This document shows positions 31,873 to 41,777 of a stretch of 64,000 nucleotides of DNA, piece after piece. Position numbers and translations under genes: made by a program. The first letter of the stretch is position 1. Each line of letters starts with the position of its first letter. The notes below the pieces were generated by a model, which did no database searches, was not told the origin of the DNA, and was given only the letters and a program-made list of their open reading frames with translations. Source of the DNA: Qipengyuania citrea (GTDB lineage: Bacteria > Pseudomonadota > Alphaproteobacteria > Sphingomonadales > Sphingomonadaceae); NCBI RefSeq assembly GCF_024171405.1, contig NZ_JALJZT010000002.1, positions 2,170,001-2,234,000 of the forward strand. The letters run 5' to 3'.

Positions 31873-33426
31873 ATGGGAGAGACACAAAGAGCAGCGCTGG
31901 CCGAAACTTTCGGCAGCTTTCCGCACATCATCGCCGCCAATGCCGCCGCGCTGGACAGCCAGATCGCGATGCGGGACGACGAGGGCGAGCTGAGCTGGGC
32001 CGCGCTTGGCGACCGGGTCGAGCGGATCGCCGCACGGCTCGTCGCGGACGGGCTGGAGCGGGGGCAGGCGGTGGCGATCCTCGGCTATTCCTCGATCCCC
32101 TATGCGCTGGTGTTCCTCGCCGCGGTGCGCGCGGGCGGGGTGGCAGCGCCGCTGACCACCAGCGCCAGTCCCGACCAATTGGCGGGCATGGCGCGCGATT
32201 CGGGTGCGCAGCATATCTTCATCGACCGCGCAAAGCTGGCGGAACTGGGCGAGGATTGCTTCCCGGGCATGACGCGGATCGTGCTCGACGAGGAACTTGC
32301 CGAGTGGATGGCGCCCGCAGGCGCGCAGGCGCCCGAATTCCAGCCGCAGCCGGGCGATCCCTTCAACATCATCTATTCTTCGGGCACGACCGGCGTCCCC
32401 AAGGGCATCGTCCATTCGCACCAGATGCGCTGGCGGCAATTTGCCAGCACCGCATCGAGCTGGCTGGAGGGCGGCCTGCCCGTCCGTACGCTCGCCTCGA
32501 CGCCGCTCTATTCGAATACCACCATGGTTGCGTTCCTGCCGCCACTGCTGGCGGGCGGGACGGTGCGCGTGATGCGCAAGTTCGATGCCCTGCGCTGGCT
32601 CGAATATGCGCAGGCGGACCGGACCACCGCGACCATGCTGGTCCCGGTGCAGTACCGGCGGTTGATGGAAGAGCCGCGCTTCGACGAATTCGACCTGTCC
32701 GCCATGCAGCTCAAATACTGCACCTCCGCGCCTTTCCCGGCGGAATTGAAGCGCGAGGTGCTGGTGCGCATGCCGGGCGCACTGATCGAGATCTATTCAA
32801 TGACCGAGGGCGGGGTTGTCTGCCTGCTCGAGGCGCACAAGTTTCCCGACAAGCTGCATACGGTGGGCCGCCCGGCGCCGGGCAGCGAACTCAAGGTGCT
32901 CGACGATGCGGACCAGCCGGTCGTGCCGGGTACGCCGGGCAATCTGATCGGACGCAGCCAGACGATGATGGCGGGGTACAAGAACCAGCCCGACAAGACG
33001 CGCGAGGGCTACTGGACCGACCCGGAAACCGGCGATGTGTGGCAGCGCATGGGCGATATCGGCCGCGTCGATGCCGACGGCTTCGTCGAACTGGTCGGCC
33101 GCGCGAAGGACATGATCATTTCTGGCGGGTTCAATATCTTCCCGGTCGATCTCGAGGATGAATTGTCCAAGGAAGCCGATGTGGTCGAGGCCGCGGTGAT
33201 CGGCGTGCCCAGCGCGCGCTGGGGCGAAACCCCGGTCGGGTTCGTGACGCTGGCGAATGACGCGCGCGATTGCGAAGCGATTCGCGAAGCGGTCAATGCG
33301 CGGCTCGGCAAGACCCAGCGGCTGGCGCAGCTCCATAGGATCGCGGACATGCCGCGCAGCCATATCGGCAAACTGCTCAAGACCGATCTGCGCGAAGAGG
33401 CCGATCGGCGCGGCCTGCCCGACTGA
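31873..33426 (+). CDS. Class I acyl-CoA ligase (AMP-binding enzyme)
   Basis: A 517-aa ANL-family ligase. Motifs are IIYSSGTTGVPKGIVHSH near residue 172, IYSMTEGG near 310, and MGDIGRVDADGFVELVGRAKDMIISGGFNI near 395-425, with the C-terminal Lys in RSHIGKLLKTDLR. These place it with fatty or aromatic acid CoA ligases; the substrate is open. It is distinct from the ligase near glnD. ATG 31873 follows AGGGTG. It is the last gene of the gyrB-divergent rightward run, followed by about 400 nt without a gene. Confidence 0.87.
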   Translation: MGETQRAALAETFGSFPHIIAANAAALDSQIAMRDDEGELSWAALGDRVERIAARLVADGLERGQAVAILGYSSIPYALVFLAAVRAGGVAAPLTTSASPDQLAGMARDSGAQHIFIDRAKLAELGEDCFPGMTRIVLDEELAEWMAPAGAQAPEFQPQPGDPFNIIYSSGTTGVPKGIVHSHQMRWRQFASTASSWLEGGLPVRTLASTPLYSNTTMVAFLPPLLAGGTVRVMRKFDALRWLEYAQADRTTATMLVPVQYRRLMEEPRFDEFDLSAMQLKYCTSAPFPAELKREVLVRMPGALIEIYSMTEGGVVCLLEAHKFPDKLHTVGRPAPGSELKVLDDADQPVVPGTPGNLIGRSQTMMAGYKNQPDKTREGYWTDPETGDVWQRMGDIGRVDADGFVELVGRAKDMIISGGFNIFPVDLEDELSKEADVVEAAVIGVPSARWGETPVGFVTLANDARDCEAIREAVNARLGKTQRLAQLHRIADMPRSHIGKLLKTDLREEADRRGLPD

Positions 33427-33824
33427 GCGGGTGGCGCAGCGCTTCGAGACGCGGCGCCGACTTCTTGGGGGGAGGGAGAGGAATGTCGGCGGCCGCGTCT
33501 CTACTCGCTGCCATATCGCCTCGCCGGTGCGGAGGGCCGGTGGCCGGCCGCCGTGGCGAGGAAGGCCAGAAACGCGGCTGCTTGGGGGGCCGACGCTTCT
33601 GTAAATCGTCCGGGACGGGAGTGTCAGGGTTCACCGTCCGGCTGTGAGGCGTGTAATAATCTTACTCGTCAGCGAACGAAAGTGAGAAAACTTTGAAAGA
33701 TGTTGCGATTTGCGCAACCAAGCTTTCGCGCCTCTGCCGTCCCGTCTCAAAACGAGCGGTGCCGCCAAGACCGAGGTCATGGCGGCACCGGAATATCCTG
33801 CAGTCGCGCGTGCAGGAAAGTCGC
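33427..33824. other. Non-coding stretch between acyl-CoA ligase and urcA-like gene
   Basis: I find no convincing gene. The first half is GC-rich with a purine-rich run (GGGGGGAGGGAGAGG) and a minus-strand open frame at 33377-33634 that is Pro/Arg-rich and looks like a composition artefact. The second half turns AT-richer (around 33645-33715), as a promoter region might. The hairpin at 33757-33790 ends it. Confidence 0.5.
33757..33790 (-). terminator. Probable Rho-independent terminator of the urcA-like gene
   Basis: CGGTGCCGCC (33757-33766) pairs perfectly with GGCGGCACCG (33781-33790), a 10-bp stem with a 14-nt loop. On the minus strand the stem is followed by CTCGTTTTG, a short T-run. It lies 35 nt beyond the stop of the minus-strand gene. 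Confidence 0.6.
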
Positions 33825-34130
33825 TTAGCGAGCCTGCGCCAGCTTTGCCGAGGTCTTCAGCGTGATCATCTTGCGCGCCGATGCGACCAGCGAAGCCTTG
33901 CAGCGGCGATCATAGGAGAAGGCGTTGACCGACAGCGCGTCGGGATGCGTGCAGGCGGCTTCGGCGGCATCGGCAACGCGCTCGCGCAGGACTTCGACCT
34001 GGTCGGGATCGCGCAGGTCGAGGTCGTTGAATGCGACTTCGATGCTGACTTCGCTGCGTTCGGCCTGCGCCGGGGTGTGGACGAGTGCGGCAGCGACGAG
34101 GCTGGCGGCGAGAAACTGGTGATACTTCAT
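33825..34130 (-). CDS. UrcA family protein, exported
   Basis: A 101-aa small secreted protein of the UrcA family, common in sphingomonads and other alphaproteobacteria and of unknown function. The signal peptide MKYHQFLAASLVAAALVHTPAQA is cut near residue 23. The mature part carries VAFNDLDLRDPDQVEVLRERV and two cysteines (AACTHPDA and DRRCKASLV), the family's expected disulfide pair. The AGGAGA ribosome site is 6 nt before ATG 34130. It is divergent from guaA across a 210-nt gap. Confidence 0.85.
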   Translation of the reverse strand: MKYHQFLAASLVAAALVHTPAQAERSEVSIEVAFNDLDLRDPDQVEVLRERVADAAEAACTHPDALSVNAFSYDRRCKASLVASARKMITLKTSAKLAQAR

Positions 34131-34340
34131 GAGCGTCTCCTGGGGTAAAGGTTATCGCTCTTCAGGCATCCTCGGCCTTGTTCTTGATCGCGATTGTGCA
34201 TCGCAACATAAGTGTTCGCAAGTGCAAAATACGCGACGATACGTTGTAAGCGATGCATCTTCGCCGCGGCCCGCGCGATATGACCGGCAGCAGCGCTGCG
34301 AATGCTGGACAGGCGACGCGCGCTGCCCTTATCGGGACCC

Positions 34341-35915
34341 ATGCAGGCAGAACACCTCCCCGATTCCATTCTGATCGTCGATTTCGGCAGCCAGGTCACC
34401 CAGCTCATCGCGCGCCGCGTGCGCGAGGCGGGGGTCTATTCCGAAATCGCCCCCTTCACCCAGGCAGAAGAGGCGTTCCACCGGCTCCAGCCCAAGGGCA
34501 TCATCCTGTCGGGCTCGCCCGCCAGCGTATGCGACGAAGGCAGCCCCCGCGCGCCGCAGGTGCTGTTCGACAGCGGCCTGCCGATCCTCGGCATCTGTTA
34601 TGGCCAGCAGGTGATGACCGAACAGCTCGGCGGCGAGGTTCGCCCCGGGCATGAAACCGGCGAAGGCGGCGAATTCGGCCGCGCCTATCTCACCGTGTCG
34701 GAAGAGTGCGCGCTGTTCGACGGGCTGTGGCAGACCGGCGAGCGGCACCAGGTGTGGATGAGCCATGGCGACAAGGTCACCCGCTTCGCCCCCGGATTCG
34801 GCATCGTCGCCACCAGCGACGGCGCGCCCTTCGCGGTCATCGCTGACGAGAAGCGCCAGTATTACGGCACGCAATTCCATCCCGAAGTGGTCCACACGCC
34901 CGATGGCGGCAAGCTGCTCGCCAATTTCGTGCGCCATGTCTGCGGGCTCGCGGGCGACTGGACCATGGCCGAGTTTCGCCGCACCAAGATCGAGGAAATC
35001 CGCGCGCAGGTGGGTGACGGCAAGGTCATCTGCGGCCTGTCGGGCGGAGTCGATTCGGCGGTTGCCGCAGTGCTCATCCACGAAGCGATCGGCGACCAGC
35101 TGACCTGCGTCTTCGTCGACCACGGGCTGATGCGGATGAACGAGGCCGAGCAGGTCGTCACGCTGTTCCGTGACCATTACAATATCCCGCTGGTGCATGT
35201 GAATGCGGAGGAGATGTTCCTCGGCGGTCTCGCGGGCCAGACGGACCCCGAAAAGAAGCGCAAGTTCATCGGCGGTGCCTTCATCGACCTGTTCGAAGCC
35301 GAAGCGAAGAAGATCGGCGGCGCCGATTTCCTCGCGCAGGGGACGCTCTATCCCGATGTGATCGAAAGCGTCAGCTTCACCGGCGGCCCCTCGGTCACAA
35401 TCAAGAGCCACCACAATGTCGGCGGCCTGCCCGAACGCATGAACATGAAGCTGGTCGAACCCTTGCGCGAACTGTTCAAGGACGAGGTCCGCGAACTGGG
35501 CCGGGAACTGGGCCTGCCCGAGATCTTCGTCGGGCGGCATCCCTTCCCGGGGCCCGGCCTCGCGATCCGCATTCCCGGCGAAGTCACCAAGGAGCGCTGC
35601 GATATCCTGCGCAAGGCCGATGCGATCTATCTCGAGGAAATCCGCAACGCCGGGCTCTACGATGCGATCTGGCAGGCCTTTGCCGTGTTGCTGCCGGTCA
35701 AGACGGTCGGCGTGATGGGCGATGGCCGCACCTATGACAGCGTCTGCGGCCTGCGCGCGGTGACCAGCACCGATGGCATGACCGCGGATATCTATCCCTT
35801 CGACAGCGCCTTCCTCAGCCGCGTCGCGACCCGCATCATCAACGAGGTGCAGGGCATCAACCGGGTGGTCTACGACTATACGTCGAAGCCCCCCGGCACG
35901 ATCGAGTGGGAATAA
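34341..35915 (+). CDS. guaA: GMP synthase (glutamine-hydrolysing)
   Basis: Converts XMP to GMP with ATP and glutamine. It has 524 aa. The glutaminase domain begins [20 protein letters not shown], with nucleophile Cys in GICYGQQV near residue 86 and His in FHPEVVHT. The ATP-pyrophosphatase loop is [12 protein letters not shown] near residue 233. The C-terminal dimerisation domain shows [20 protein letters not shown] and ends PPGTIEWE, the universal GuaA terminus. ATG 34341 gives the normal N-terminus. It overlaps the exporter gene by 10 nt. Confidence 0.98.
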   Translation: MQAEHLPDSILIVDFGSQVTQLIARRVREAGVYSEIAPFTQAEEAFHRLQPKGIILSGSPASVCDEGSPRAPQVLFDSGLPILGICYGQQVMTEQLGGEVRPGHETGEGGEFGRAYLTVSEECALFDGLWQTGERHQVWMSHGDKVTRFAPGFGIVATSDGAPFAVIADEKRQYYGTQFHPEVVHTPDGGKLLANFVRHVCGLAGDWTMAEFRRTKIEEIRAQVGDGKVICGLSGGVDSAVAAVLIHEAIGDQLTCVFVDHGLMRMNEAEQVVTLFRDHYNIPLVHVNAEEMFLGGLAGQTDPEKKRKFIGGAFIDLFEAEAKKIGGADFLAQGTLYPDVIESVSFTGGPSVTIKSHHNVGGLPERMNMKLVEPLRELFKDEVRELGRELGLPEIFVGRHPFPGPGLAIRIPGEVTKERCDILRKADAIYLEEIRNAGLYDAIWQAFAVLLPVKTVGVMGDGRTYDSVCGLRAVTSTDGMTADIYPFDSAFLSRVATRIINEVQGINRVVYDYTSKPPGTIEWE

Positions 35916-36769
35916 GCGCGGGGAAACCGCGCGCACCGGCTGCGGCTGCGCGCCCGTTCGGGCTCGCGACGGTTCTGGTCCTCGCCAGCCTCGCGGTGCT
36001 GGCCTTTGCCGGCAATTCGCTCATCGCGCGCTATGCACTCGCCGGAGGGGGAATCACGCCGATTGCCTTCTCGGCGGTCCGGCTGGCGACCGGGGCGATC
36101 GTCCTCGCGCCGCTGCTGCTGGGGCGCGGCGGGACATGGAATTTTGGCGGCGGGCTCAGCCTGTTCGCCTATGTCGTGATGTTTTCCTGGGCCTATGTCG
36201 AGCTGCCCGCGGCGACGGGGGCGCTGATCCTGTTCGCCGTCGTCCAGGCGACGATCCTGCTGGCCGGCATGGCGCGCGGCGAACGGGTGGGCTGGCTCGG
36301 GTGGACGGGGCTGGTGCTCTCGCTTGCGGGTCTGGCGGTGCTGCTGGTTCCGCAAGTGCAGGGCGGACGATTGCTGCCATCCGCATTCATGGCGGTCGCC
36401 GGGATCGCGTGGGGTGCCTATACGATGATCGGGCGGGCGTCCGCCGGCGCGGGCCGCTATACGGCGCGCAGCTTTGTCATCGGTGCGGTGCTCGCGCTGC
36501 CGCTGCTGGCATTCGACATGACGATGCCCGAAACCCCCGGTCTGCTGCTCGCGATGCTGTCGGGTGCGGTCACGTCGGGGCTCGGCTACGTCATCTGGAA
36601 CCGCGTTTCCCCATCGCTGGGACTGGCGACGCTGGCGACCGTCCAGCTGGCCACGCCGCTGGTCGCGGCGCTGGGCGGCATCGCCCTGCTCGACGAACTG
36701 GTGACCAGTGAACTGATCGTTGCCGGGGTGCTGATCGTGACCGGCATCGGCCTGACGCTACGGCGCTGA
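35906..36769 (+). CDS. EamA/DMT family transporter
   Basis: A 287-aa drug/metabolite transporter with ten helices in two EamA repeats. The first repeat includes [29 protein letters not shown]; the second ends [34 protein letters not shown], the conserved end motif. The substrate is unknown. The GTG start at 35906 lies within the last codons of guaA; a later start cannot be excluded, but it would shorten the N-terminal tail only. The endonuclease III gene follows by 3 nt. Confidence 0.88.
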   Translation: MGISAGKPRAPAAAARPFGLATVLVLASLAVLAFAGNSLIARYALAGGGITPIAFSAVRLATGAIVLAPLLLGRGGTWNFGGGLSLFAYVVMFSWAYVELPAATGALILFAVVQATILLAGMARGERVGWLGWTGLVLSLAGLAVLLVPQVQGGRLLPSAFMAVAGIAWGAYTMIGRASAGAGRYTARSFVIGAVLALPLLAFDMTMPETPGLLLAMLSGAVTSGLGYVIWNRVSPSLGLATLATVQLATPLVAALGGIALLDELVTSELIVAGVLIVTGIGLTLRR

Positions 36770-36772
36770 CCG

Positions 36773-37474
36773 ATGCTGCCGCTGGGTCCCGATCCGCGCA
36801 CCGAGACGCTCCGCCGCCTGCAGGCGCTGCTGGTCCAGCGCTTCGGACATATCGAACGCGTGGCCGCCGAATGGCGCCAGCCCGAATGGGTGCTGGTGCA
36901 AGGCGTGATTGGCGCGCGGACCAAGTCCGAGATCTCGAACGCCGCAACCGACCGGCTGCTGCAGCGCTGGGGCAGCTGGGAGGCGGTGGCCACCGCGCCG
37001 CTTGAAGACTTGCAGGCCGAGCTCGCGACGCAGACCTACCCCAATGTCGCCGCCAAGCGCCTGCAGGCGAGCCTTGCGGCGCTCATCGACCTGTGCGGCG
37101 CGGTAGACCTCGCGCATCTCGCCGAGCTGGACACCGAAGCGGCGATGGACTGGCTCGAACAGCTCCCCGGTGTCGGGCGCAAGATCGCCGCGGGCGTGAT
37201 GAACGCCAGCACGCTCGACCGCCGCGCCATCGTGCTCGACGGGCATCACACGCGTATCCTCCAGCGCATGGGGCTCGTCCCGCCCAAGGCCGGTACCGCA
37301 CGCGCTTTCGCCGCGATCATGCCCGCCATGCCCGAGGACTGGTCGGGCGCGCAGTTCGACGAGCATCACCTGCTGATGAAGAAGCTCGGCCAGACCTGGT
37401 GCCGCCCCTCAGCCCCCGACTGCCCCAATTGCCCCGCGCAGGCGCTGTGCGAGACGGGTCGCCGCCGCGCCTGA
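36773..37474 (+). CDS. Endonuclease III-like HhH-GPD DNA glycosylase with Fe-S cluster
   Basis: A 233-aa base-excision repair glycosylase homologue. The helix-hairpin-helix is LPGVGRKIAAGV, with Lys at the position of catalytic Lys120 of E. coli Nth, and the Asp of IVLDGHHTRIL matches catalytic Asp138. The 4Fe-4S cluster is WCRPSAPDCPNCPAQALC (C-X6-C-X2-C-X5-C). It is divergent enough from true Nth (VDTH is LDGHH here) that substrate range may differ. Tight spacing to the exporter suggests one transcript. Confidence 0.88.
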   Translation: MLPLGPDPRTETLRRLQALLVQRFGHIERVAAEWRQPEWVLVQGVIGARTKSEISNAATDRLLQRWGSWEAVATAPLEDLQAELATQTYPNVAAKRLQASLAALIDLCGAVDLAHLAELDTEAAMDWLEQLPGVGRKIAAGVMNASTLDRRAIVLDGHHTRILQRMGLVPPKAGTARAFAAIMPAMPEDWSGAQFDEHHLLMKKLGQTWCRPSAPDCPNCPAQALCETGRRRA

Positions 37475-37511
37475 TTGCGGCGCGTGCCAGCTTGCGCCAC
37501 AAGGGGCGGCA

Positions 37512-38804
37512 ATGAAGCGTATCGGCTCGATCCTCCTGTGGTCCGCAATCGCGGCGGCATTCATCGGGCCGGGCACGGTCACGGCGGCTGCCAGCGCGGG
37601 GGCGAACACCGGCGCGGCGCTGCTGTGGGCGATCCTCTTCTCGGGCATCGCCACCTTCACGCTCCAGGAATTTGCCGGGCGGCTGGCGGTCGCCACGGGC
37701 GACGATCTGGCGACCGTGCTGCGGCGCCGATACCCGACAGGTTTTGCGCATGTGGCCACGCTGCTGTTGGTCGGCGGCGCGATCCTGCTGGGCTGCGCGG
37801 CCTATGAAGCGGGCAATATCCTCGGCGGCGCGGCGGGGGCGATGCTCGCCTTCGACGGGCCGCGGACAGGCGTTACGCTGGGTCTGGCGGCAGCGGCTGC
37901 GCTGTTGCTGCTGGCGGGATCGCCGCACAGCGTTGCGCGGCTCATGGCGGTGTTCGTCGCGCTGATGGGGGGCGGCTTCCTGCTCGTCGCGCTGTCGCTG
38001 GCGCCGCCCGCCACCGTGCTGCTGGCGGGCCTTGTCCCGGCACCGGGTTTTGCCGACGATCCTGCCGCGCTGCTCGCGGTGCTGGCGTTGGTGGGGACGA
38101 CGGTGGTCCCCTACAATCTGTTTCTCGGCGCGGCGCTGGCGCGCGGGCAGGGGCTGGGGGACATGCGCTTTGGTCTTGCGATCTCGGTCGGGCTCGGCGT
38201 GGTGATCACTGCGGCGATCCTGGTGGTCGGCACGGCGCTGGTGGGCGAGTTTTCGTTCGAGGCGCTGGGCGATGTGCTCGATGAACGGGTTGGCGGCTGG
38301 GCGCGGACGGGCGCCGGGATCGGGCTGCTCGCGGCAGGCATTTCATCCGCGGTCACAGCCCCGCTGGCAGCCGCGCTCACCGCGCGTGGGCTGTTCGGCA
38401 AGGCGGATGACCCGCGGTGGCAGGCCCGTGGCTGGCGTTTCCGCGCGGTCTGGGGCGCGGTGCTGCTAGTCGGCCTTGGCTTCGGGCTGGCCGAGATACG
38501 CCCCGCTCCGGCCATCCTCGCCGCGCAGGCCTTCAACGGCATATTGCTGCCGCTGGTCGCGCTGTTCCTGCTTGCAGCGATGAACGACGCAGGCCTGCTG
38601 GGCGAGCGGGTCAACGGCCCGCTGGCAAATGGCTTCGGCCTGCTGGTGGTGGGGGTTGCCGCCATGCTCGGCCTGACCGCGCTGGCGCGCGCTACGGCGA
38701 CGCTGTTCGGCTTCGATCTGCCCGACCCGGGCCTGATGCTACCCGCCTTTGCCCTGCTCGGCGTGTTCACGGGCCGCGCGGTCATGCGCCGCGCGGTGCT
38801 TTAA
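37512..38804 (+). CDS. NRAMP-family membrane protein lacking the canonical metal-site residues
   Basis: A 430-aa protein with about eleven helices in the NRAMP fold. The TM1 region reads FIGPGTVTAAASAGANTG, where Mn/Fe importers have GPG...DPGN. The TM6 region reads VVPYNLFLGAALARG, where importers have MPHN. So both the Asp of DPGN and the Met of MPHN are missing, and transport of another substrate, or none of the usual metals, is likely. The C-terminal helices are intact and length is normal. Its stop overlaps that of the convergent SDR gene. Confidence 0.85.
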   Translation: MKRIGSILLWSAIAAAFIGPGTVTAAASAGANTGAALLWAILFSGIATFTLQEFAGRLAVATGDDLATVLRRRYPTGFAHVATLLLVGGAILLGCAAYEAGNILGGAAGAMLAFDGPRTGVTLGLAAAAALLLLAGSPHSVARLMAVFVALMGGGFLLVALSLAPPATVLLAGLVPAPGFADDPAALLAVLALVGTTVVPYNLFLGAALARGQGLGDMRFGLAISVGLGVVITAAILVVGTALVGEFSFEALGDVLDERVGGWARTGAGIGLLAAGISSAVTAPLAAALTARGLFGKADDPRWQARGWRFRAVWGAVLLVGLGFGLAEIRPAPAILAAQAFNGILLPLVALFLLAAMNDAGLLGERVNGPLANGFGLLVVGVAAMLGLTALARATATLFGFDLPDPGLMLPAFALLGVFTGRAVMRRAVL

Positions 38805-39766
38805 TCGGGAAAGGCTACCCCGGTCAGTTCTTCCGACTTGCGCCACAGCGCTTTTGCCAAGTCCTCGTCGCGGATATGCGGCCAGCAGCCGCCCGCGCGC
38901 GGGTTTTCGGGATCGGCGGGGACCGCGATGTCGCAGTCCTCGCAATAGACGCCGCCCTTGCCCTCGAGCAACGGCGAGACCGCGCACCACACGCTGGTCG
39001 ACGCGCCTTCCTCGGTCGATTTGAAGGCTTCGTGGACATTGCCTTCCTCGTCATACCAACCCATCGCGCGCTGCTCTTCCATGGTGAGGTGGCGCTGGAG
39101 CGGGGTCGCAATTCCGCCCGGATGGACGGCAAAGGCACGCACGCCCTGCGCTTCGCCCAGCTTGTCGAGCTGGAGCGCGAACAATGCGTTGGCCGACTTG
39201 GCCTGCCCATAGGCCAGCCACTTGTCATAGTCGCGGCGCTCGAAGTTGGGATCGTCGAGGTCAAGCCCGTTGAGCCGGTGCCCGATCGAGGACAGCGCCA
39301 CGACCCGCGCACCGCCGTCAGCCAGCAGCAATGGCCATAGCCGCGCGGCGAGCTGGAAATGGCCCAGATGGTTGGTGGCGAATTGCATCTCGTAGCCACG
39401 CGCATCGCGCGCCAGCGGACTGGCCATGATCGCGGCATTGTTGATGAGGATGTCGATGGTCGCGGTTTCCTCCGCGACCTCCTCGGCAAAGGCATCGATC
39501 GAGGCGGGATCGGACAGGTCGAGCGGCAGGATGGCGATATCGCCGCTCACCCCTTCGAGGACATCCTCGGCCTGGTCGGGTCGCCGCGCGCCGACGATTA
39601 CCTGCGCTCCGGCCCCGGCCAGTGCGTGGACGGTTTCGGTGCCGATGCCCGAATAGCCCCCGGTGACGACCACGGTCTTGCCCGCCAGATCCACGCCCTC
39701 GACCACTTCGCGCGCGGTGGAGCGATAGCCGAAGGGCGAATTCACGGGGGCTTGCGGGCTGGTCAT
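38801..39766 (-). CDS. Short-chain dehydrogenase/reductase, retinol-dehydrogenase-like
   Basis: A 321-aa SDR. The cofactor motif TGGYSGIG is near residues 34-41, then NNAAIM and the catalytic Ser (ALSSIGHR), with Tyr and Lys in LAYGQAKSANALF (YxxxK). The GARR after the second beta strand (VIVGARRPDQ) favours NADP(H). The C-terminus has a cysteine pair (YCEDCD) and an extended tail usual for the WWOX/retinol-dehydrogenase-like group. The AGGAGAGC ribosome site fixes ATG 39766. The substrate is unknown. Confidence 0.88.
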   Translation of the reverse strand: MTSPQAPVNSPFGYRSTAREVVEGVDLAGKTVVVTGGYSGIGTETVHALAGAGAQVIVGARRPDQAEDVLEGVSGDIAILPLDLSDPASIDAFAEEVAEETATIDILINNAAIMASPLARDARGYEMQFATNHLGHFQLAARLWPLLLADGGARVVALSSIGHRLNGLDLDDPNFERRDYDKWLAYGQAKSANALFALQLDKLGEAQGVRAFAVHPGGIATPLQRHLTMEEQRAMGWYDEEGNVHEAFKSTEEGASTSVWCAVSPLLEGKGGVYCEDCDIAVPADPENPRAGGCWPHIRDEDLAKALWRKSEELTGVAFPD

Positions 39767-39779
39767 TGGGCTCTCCTCG

Positions 39780-39829
39780 AAAAAAGAGAGCTATGCCCCC
39801 CGGATAACGGGCTGGCTACCCTTGGGGGC
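39780..39829 (-). terminator. Probable Rho-independent terminator between the 39.8-kb gene and the SDR gene
   Basis: GCCCCC (39795-39800) pairs with GGGGGC (39824-39829). On the minus strand a run of six T follows about nine nt after the stem (A-run 39780-39785). It would end transcription of the exported-protein gene before the SDR promoter. Confidence 0.45.
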
Positions 39830-39831
39830 GA

Positions 39832-40242
39832 TCAGCCCTCGGCGTCGACCTTCGCATAGGGGATGAACTCGTCGAGGAAGATCACCCCGCTGAGGAAGCC
39901 GCCGGTGCGGCTGACCAGTTCGATCTGGTCGGTGCGGCACAGGCTGGTGGCGCTGAAGCGCTTGATCACCATCACTTCGCTCTCGTCGATGCTCTCGGGA
40001 TTGCGCGTGTAATTGACCCAGATGGTGTCGCCGTCGCGATAGGTCAGCGCGGTGCCGTCGATCTGGTTGATATTGCGGCTGCCGATGGTGCGGATGCAGT
40101 CGCGCGGTTCGCCCGCAACGCGGCCTTCGAGCAGTTTGGCGAGTTCGGCCTCACCGCGGGTCATTTCCTCGGTTTCGTCGGCCTGGACGGGCGCGGCAAG
40201 CAGGCCGAGCGCGGCAGTGGCAATGGCAAGCGGCTTGAACAT
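39832..40242 (-). CDS. Exported protein of unknown function
   Basis: A 136-aa protein with signal peptide MFKPLAIATAALGLLAAPVQA (cleavage about residue 21). The mature part has RDCIRTIGSRNINQIDGTAL and a second cysteine in SATSLCRTDQIEL, probably a disulfide. Similar small periplasmic proteins are common in Erythrobacter-type genomes; I know no function. The AGGAGA ribosome site decides ATG 40242 against a longer frame upstream. Confidence 0.75.
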   Translation of the reverse strand: MFKPLAIATAALGLLAAPVQADETEEMTRGEAELAKLLEGRVAGEPRDCIRTIGSRNINQIDGTALTYRDGDTIWVNYTRNPESIDESEVMVIKRFSATSLCRTDQIELVSRTGGFLSGVIFLDEFIPYAKVDAEG

Positions 40243-40315
40243 GGCGAGTCTCCTGATGAGCGGCGGATACTGTATCACACCGCCTGAACCTGCGCTGAGT
40301 TGACGCGCGCGTGGG

Positions 40316-41737
40316 TCAGCCGGTTCCGCCCACGGTGATGCCATCGACCAGCAGGGTCGGCTGGCCGACGCCCGCAGGCACGCTCTGCCCGCCCTTGCCG
40401 CACATGCCGACGCCTTCATCCAGCGCCATGTCGTTGCCGATGCCGCGCACCTTGGTCAGCACGGTCGGGCCGTCACCGATCAGCGTTGCGCCCTTGATCG
40501 GCGCGACCACCTTGCCCTTTTCGACCTTGTAAGCCTCGGTGCAGGCGAAGACGAACTTGCCGCTGACGATATCGACCTGCCCGCCGCCGAAGCTGGTGGC
40601 ATAGATGCCGTCGTCGACGCGGCTGAGCAATTCCTCGGGATCGTCGCTGCCGCCCTGCATGAAGGTGTTGGTCATGCGCGGCATGGGGGCATGTTCATAG
40701 GATTGGCGGCGCCCGTTGCCGGTCGCTTCGACACCCATCAGGCGGGCATTGAGGCGATCCTGCATATAGCCCTTGAGGATGCCGTCCTCGATCAGCACGG
40801 TCTCGCGCGTCGGCGTGCCTTCGTCGTCAATGCTCAGCGATCCGCGGCGATCGGTCATGCTGCCATCGTCGATCACGGTGACGCCGGGGGCGGCGACGCG
40901 TTCGCCGATGCGCCCGGCAAAGGCGCTGGTGCCCTTGCGGTTGAAATCGCCCTCGAGCCCGTGGCCGACCGCTTCGTGCAGCAGCACGCCGGGCCAGCCG
41001 GGGCCAAGCAACACGGTCTGCTCGCCCGCCGGGGCGGCAACGCTATCGAGATTGACCAGCGCCTGGCGGACCGCTTCGTCGACCGCGCGCATCCAGCGCC
41101 CCTCGTCGAACAGATCGTCGTAAAGATAGCGTCCGCCAAATCCGAAACTGCCGGTTTCGCGGCGGCCGTTGGCTTCGGCCACGATGCTGACGTTCAGGCG
41201 GACCAGCGGGCGCAGGTCGCGCGCGGTGAACCCATCGGCGCGGATGATGTCGATTGCGCTCCAGCTGGCCGACAGGCTCGCATTGACCTGCGCCACGCGC
41301 GGATCCTTGGCGCGCGCCACCGCATCGATCTTCTCGAGCAGCGCGACCTTCTCGGCGAAGGGCACGAGGTCGAGCGGGCTGGCATCGGTATAGAGATGCC
41401 GGTTGGTCCGCTCGGGCGGGGCGGCATGCGGCGAGGTGGTGGCGTCGAGCAAGCGCAGCGTCTCGCCGGCGCGGGCGATCGAGGCGGCGCTGATCTCGTT
41501 GGCATGCGCGAAACCGGTCGTCTCGCCCGACACGCCGCGCAGGCCGAAGCCCGAATCGCGGCTGTAGTCGGCGGTCTTGAGCCGTCCGTCATCGAAAGCG
41601 AAACTCTCACTCGCCATGAATTGCAGGTAGAGCTCGCCATCGTCGCAGGGGGCCAGCAGACGCGCGGTGAGCGCCTTGGCTTCCTCGGGATCGAGCTGGT
41701 TGTAGAGCAGGGCGTGCGGGTCGGTCGCTGGCGTCAT
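40316..41737 (-). CDS. tldD: Metalloprotease TldD
   Basis: A 473-aa TldD subunit of the TldD/PmbA (TldE) zinc protease, which acts on peptides such as microcin precursors and CcdA. The zinc motif HEAVGH (HExxxH) lies in VLLHEAVGHGLEGD near residue 254. The C-terminal LLVDGITVGGTG and GMCGKGGQSVPAG are typical. PmbA/TldE, the usual partner, is not in the window. ATG 41737 gives a normal length. Confidence 0.95.
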   Translation of the reverse strand: MTPATDPHALLYNQLDPEEAKALTARLLAPCDDGELYLQFMASESFAFDDGRLKTADYSRDSGFGLRGVSGETTGFAHANEISAASIARAGETLRLLDATTSPHAAPPERTNRHLYTDASPLDLVPFAEKVALLEKIDAVARAKDPRVAQVNASLSASWSAIDIIRADGFTARDLRPLVRLNVSIVAEANGRRETGSFGFGGRYLYDDLFDEGRWMRAVDEAVRQALVNLDSVAAPAGEQTVLLGPGWPGVLLHEAVGHGLEGDFNRKGTSAFAGRIGERVAAPGVTVIDDGSMTDRRGSLSIDDEGTPTRETVLIEDGILKGYMQDRLNARLMGVEATGNGRRQSYEHAPMPRMTNTFMQGGSDDPEELLSRVDDGIYATSFGGGQVDIVSGKFVFACTEAYKVEKGKVVAPIKGATLIGDGPTVLTKVRGIGNDMALDEGVGMCGKGGQSVPAGVGQPTLLVDGITVGGTG

Positions 41738-41777
41738 GCGCCCTATGTAGGGGCTGGCGCCGGCGAAGGCGAGGGGG

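Noticed and set aside
33377-33634. Minus-strand open frame of 85 codons, Pro/Arg-rich
   Set aside because: Overlaps the end of the acyl-CoA ligase gene, has low-complexity composition typical of GC-rich non-coding DNA, and no ribosome site.
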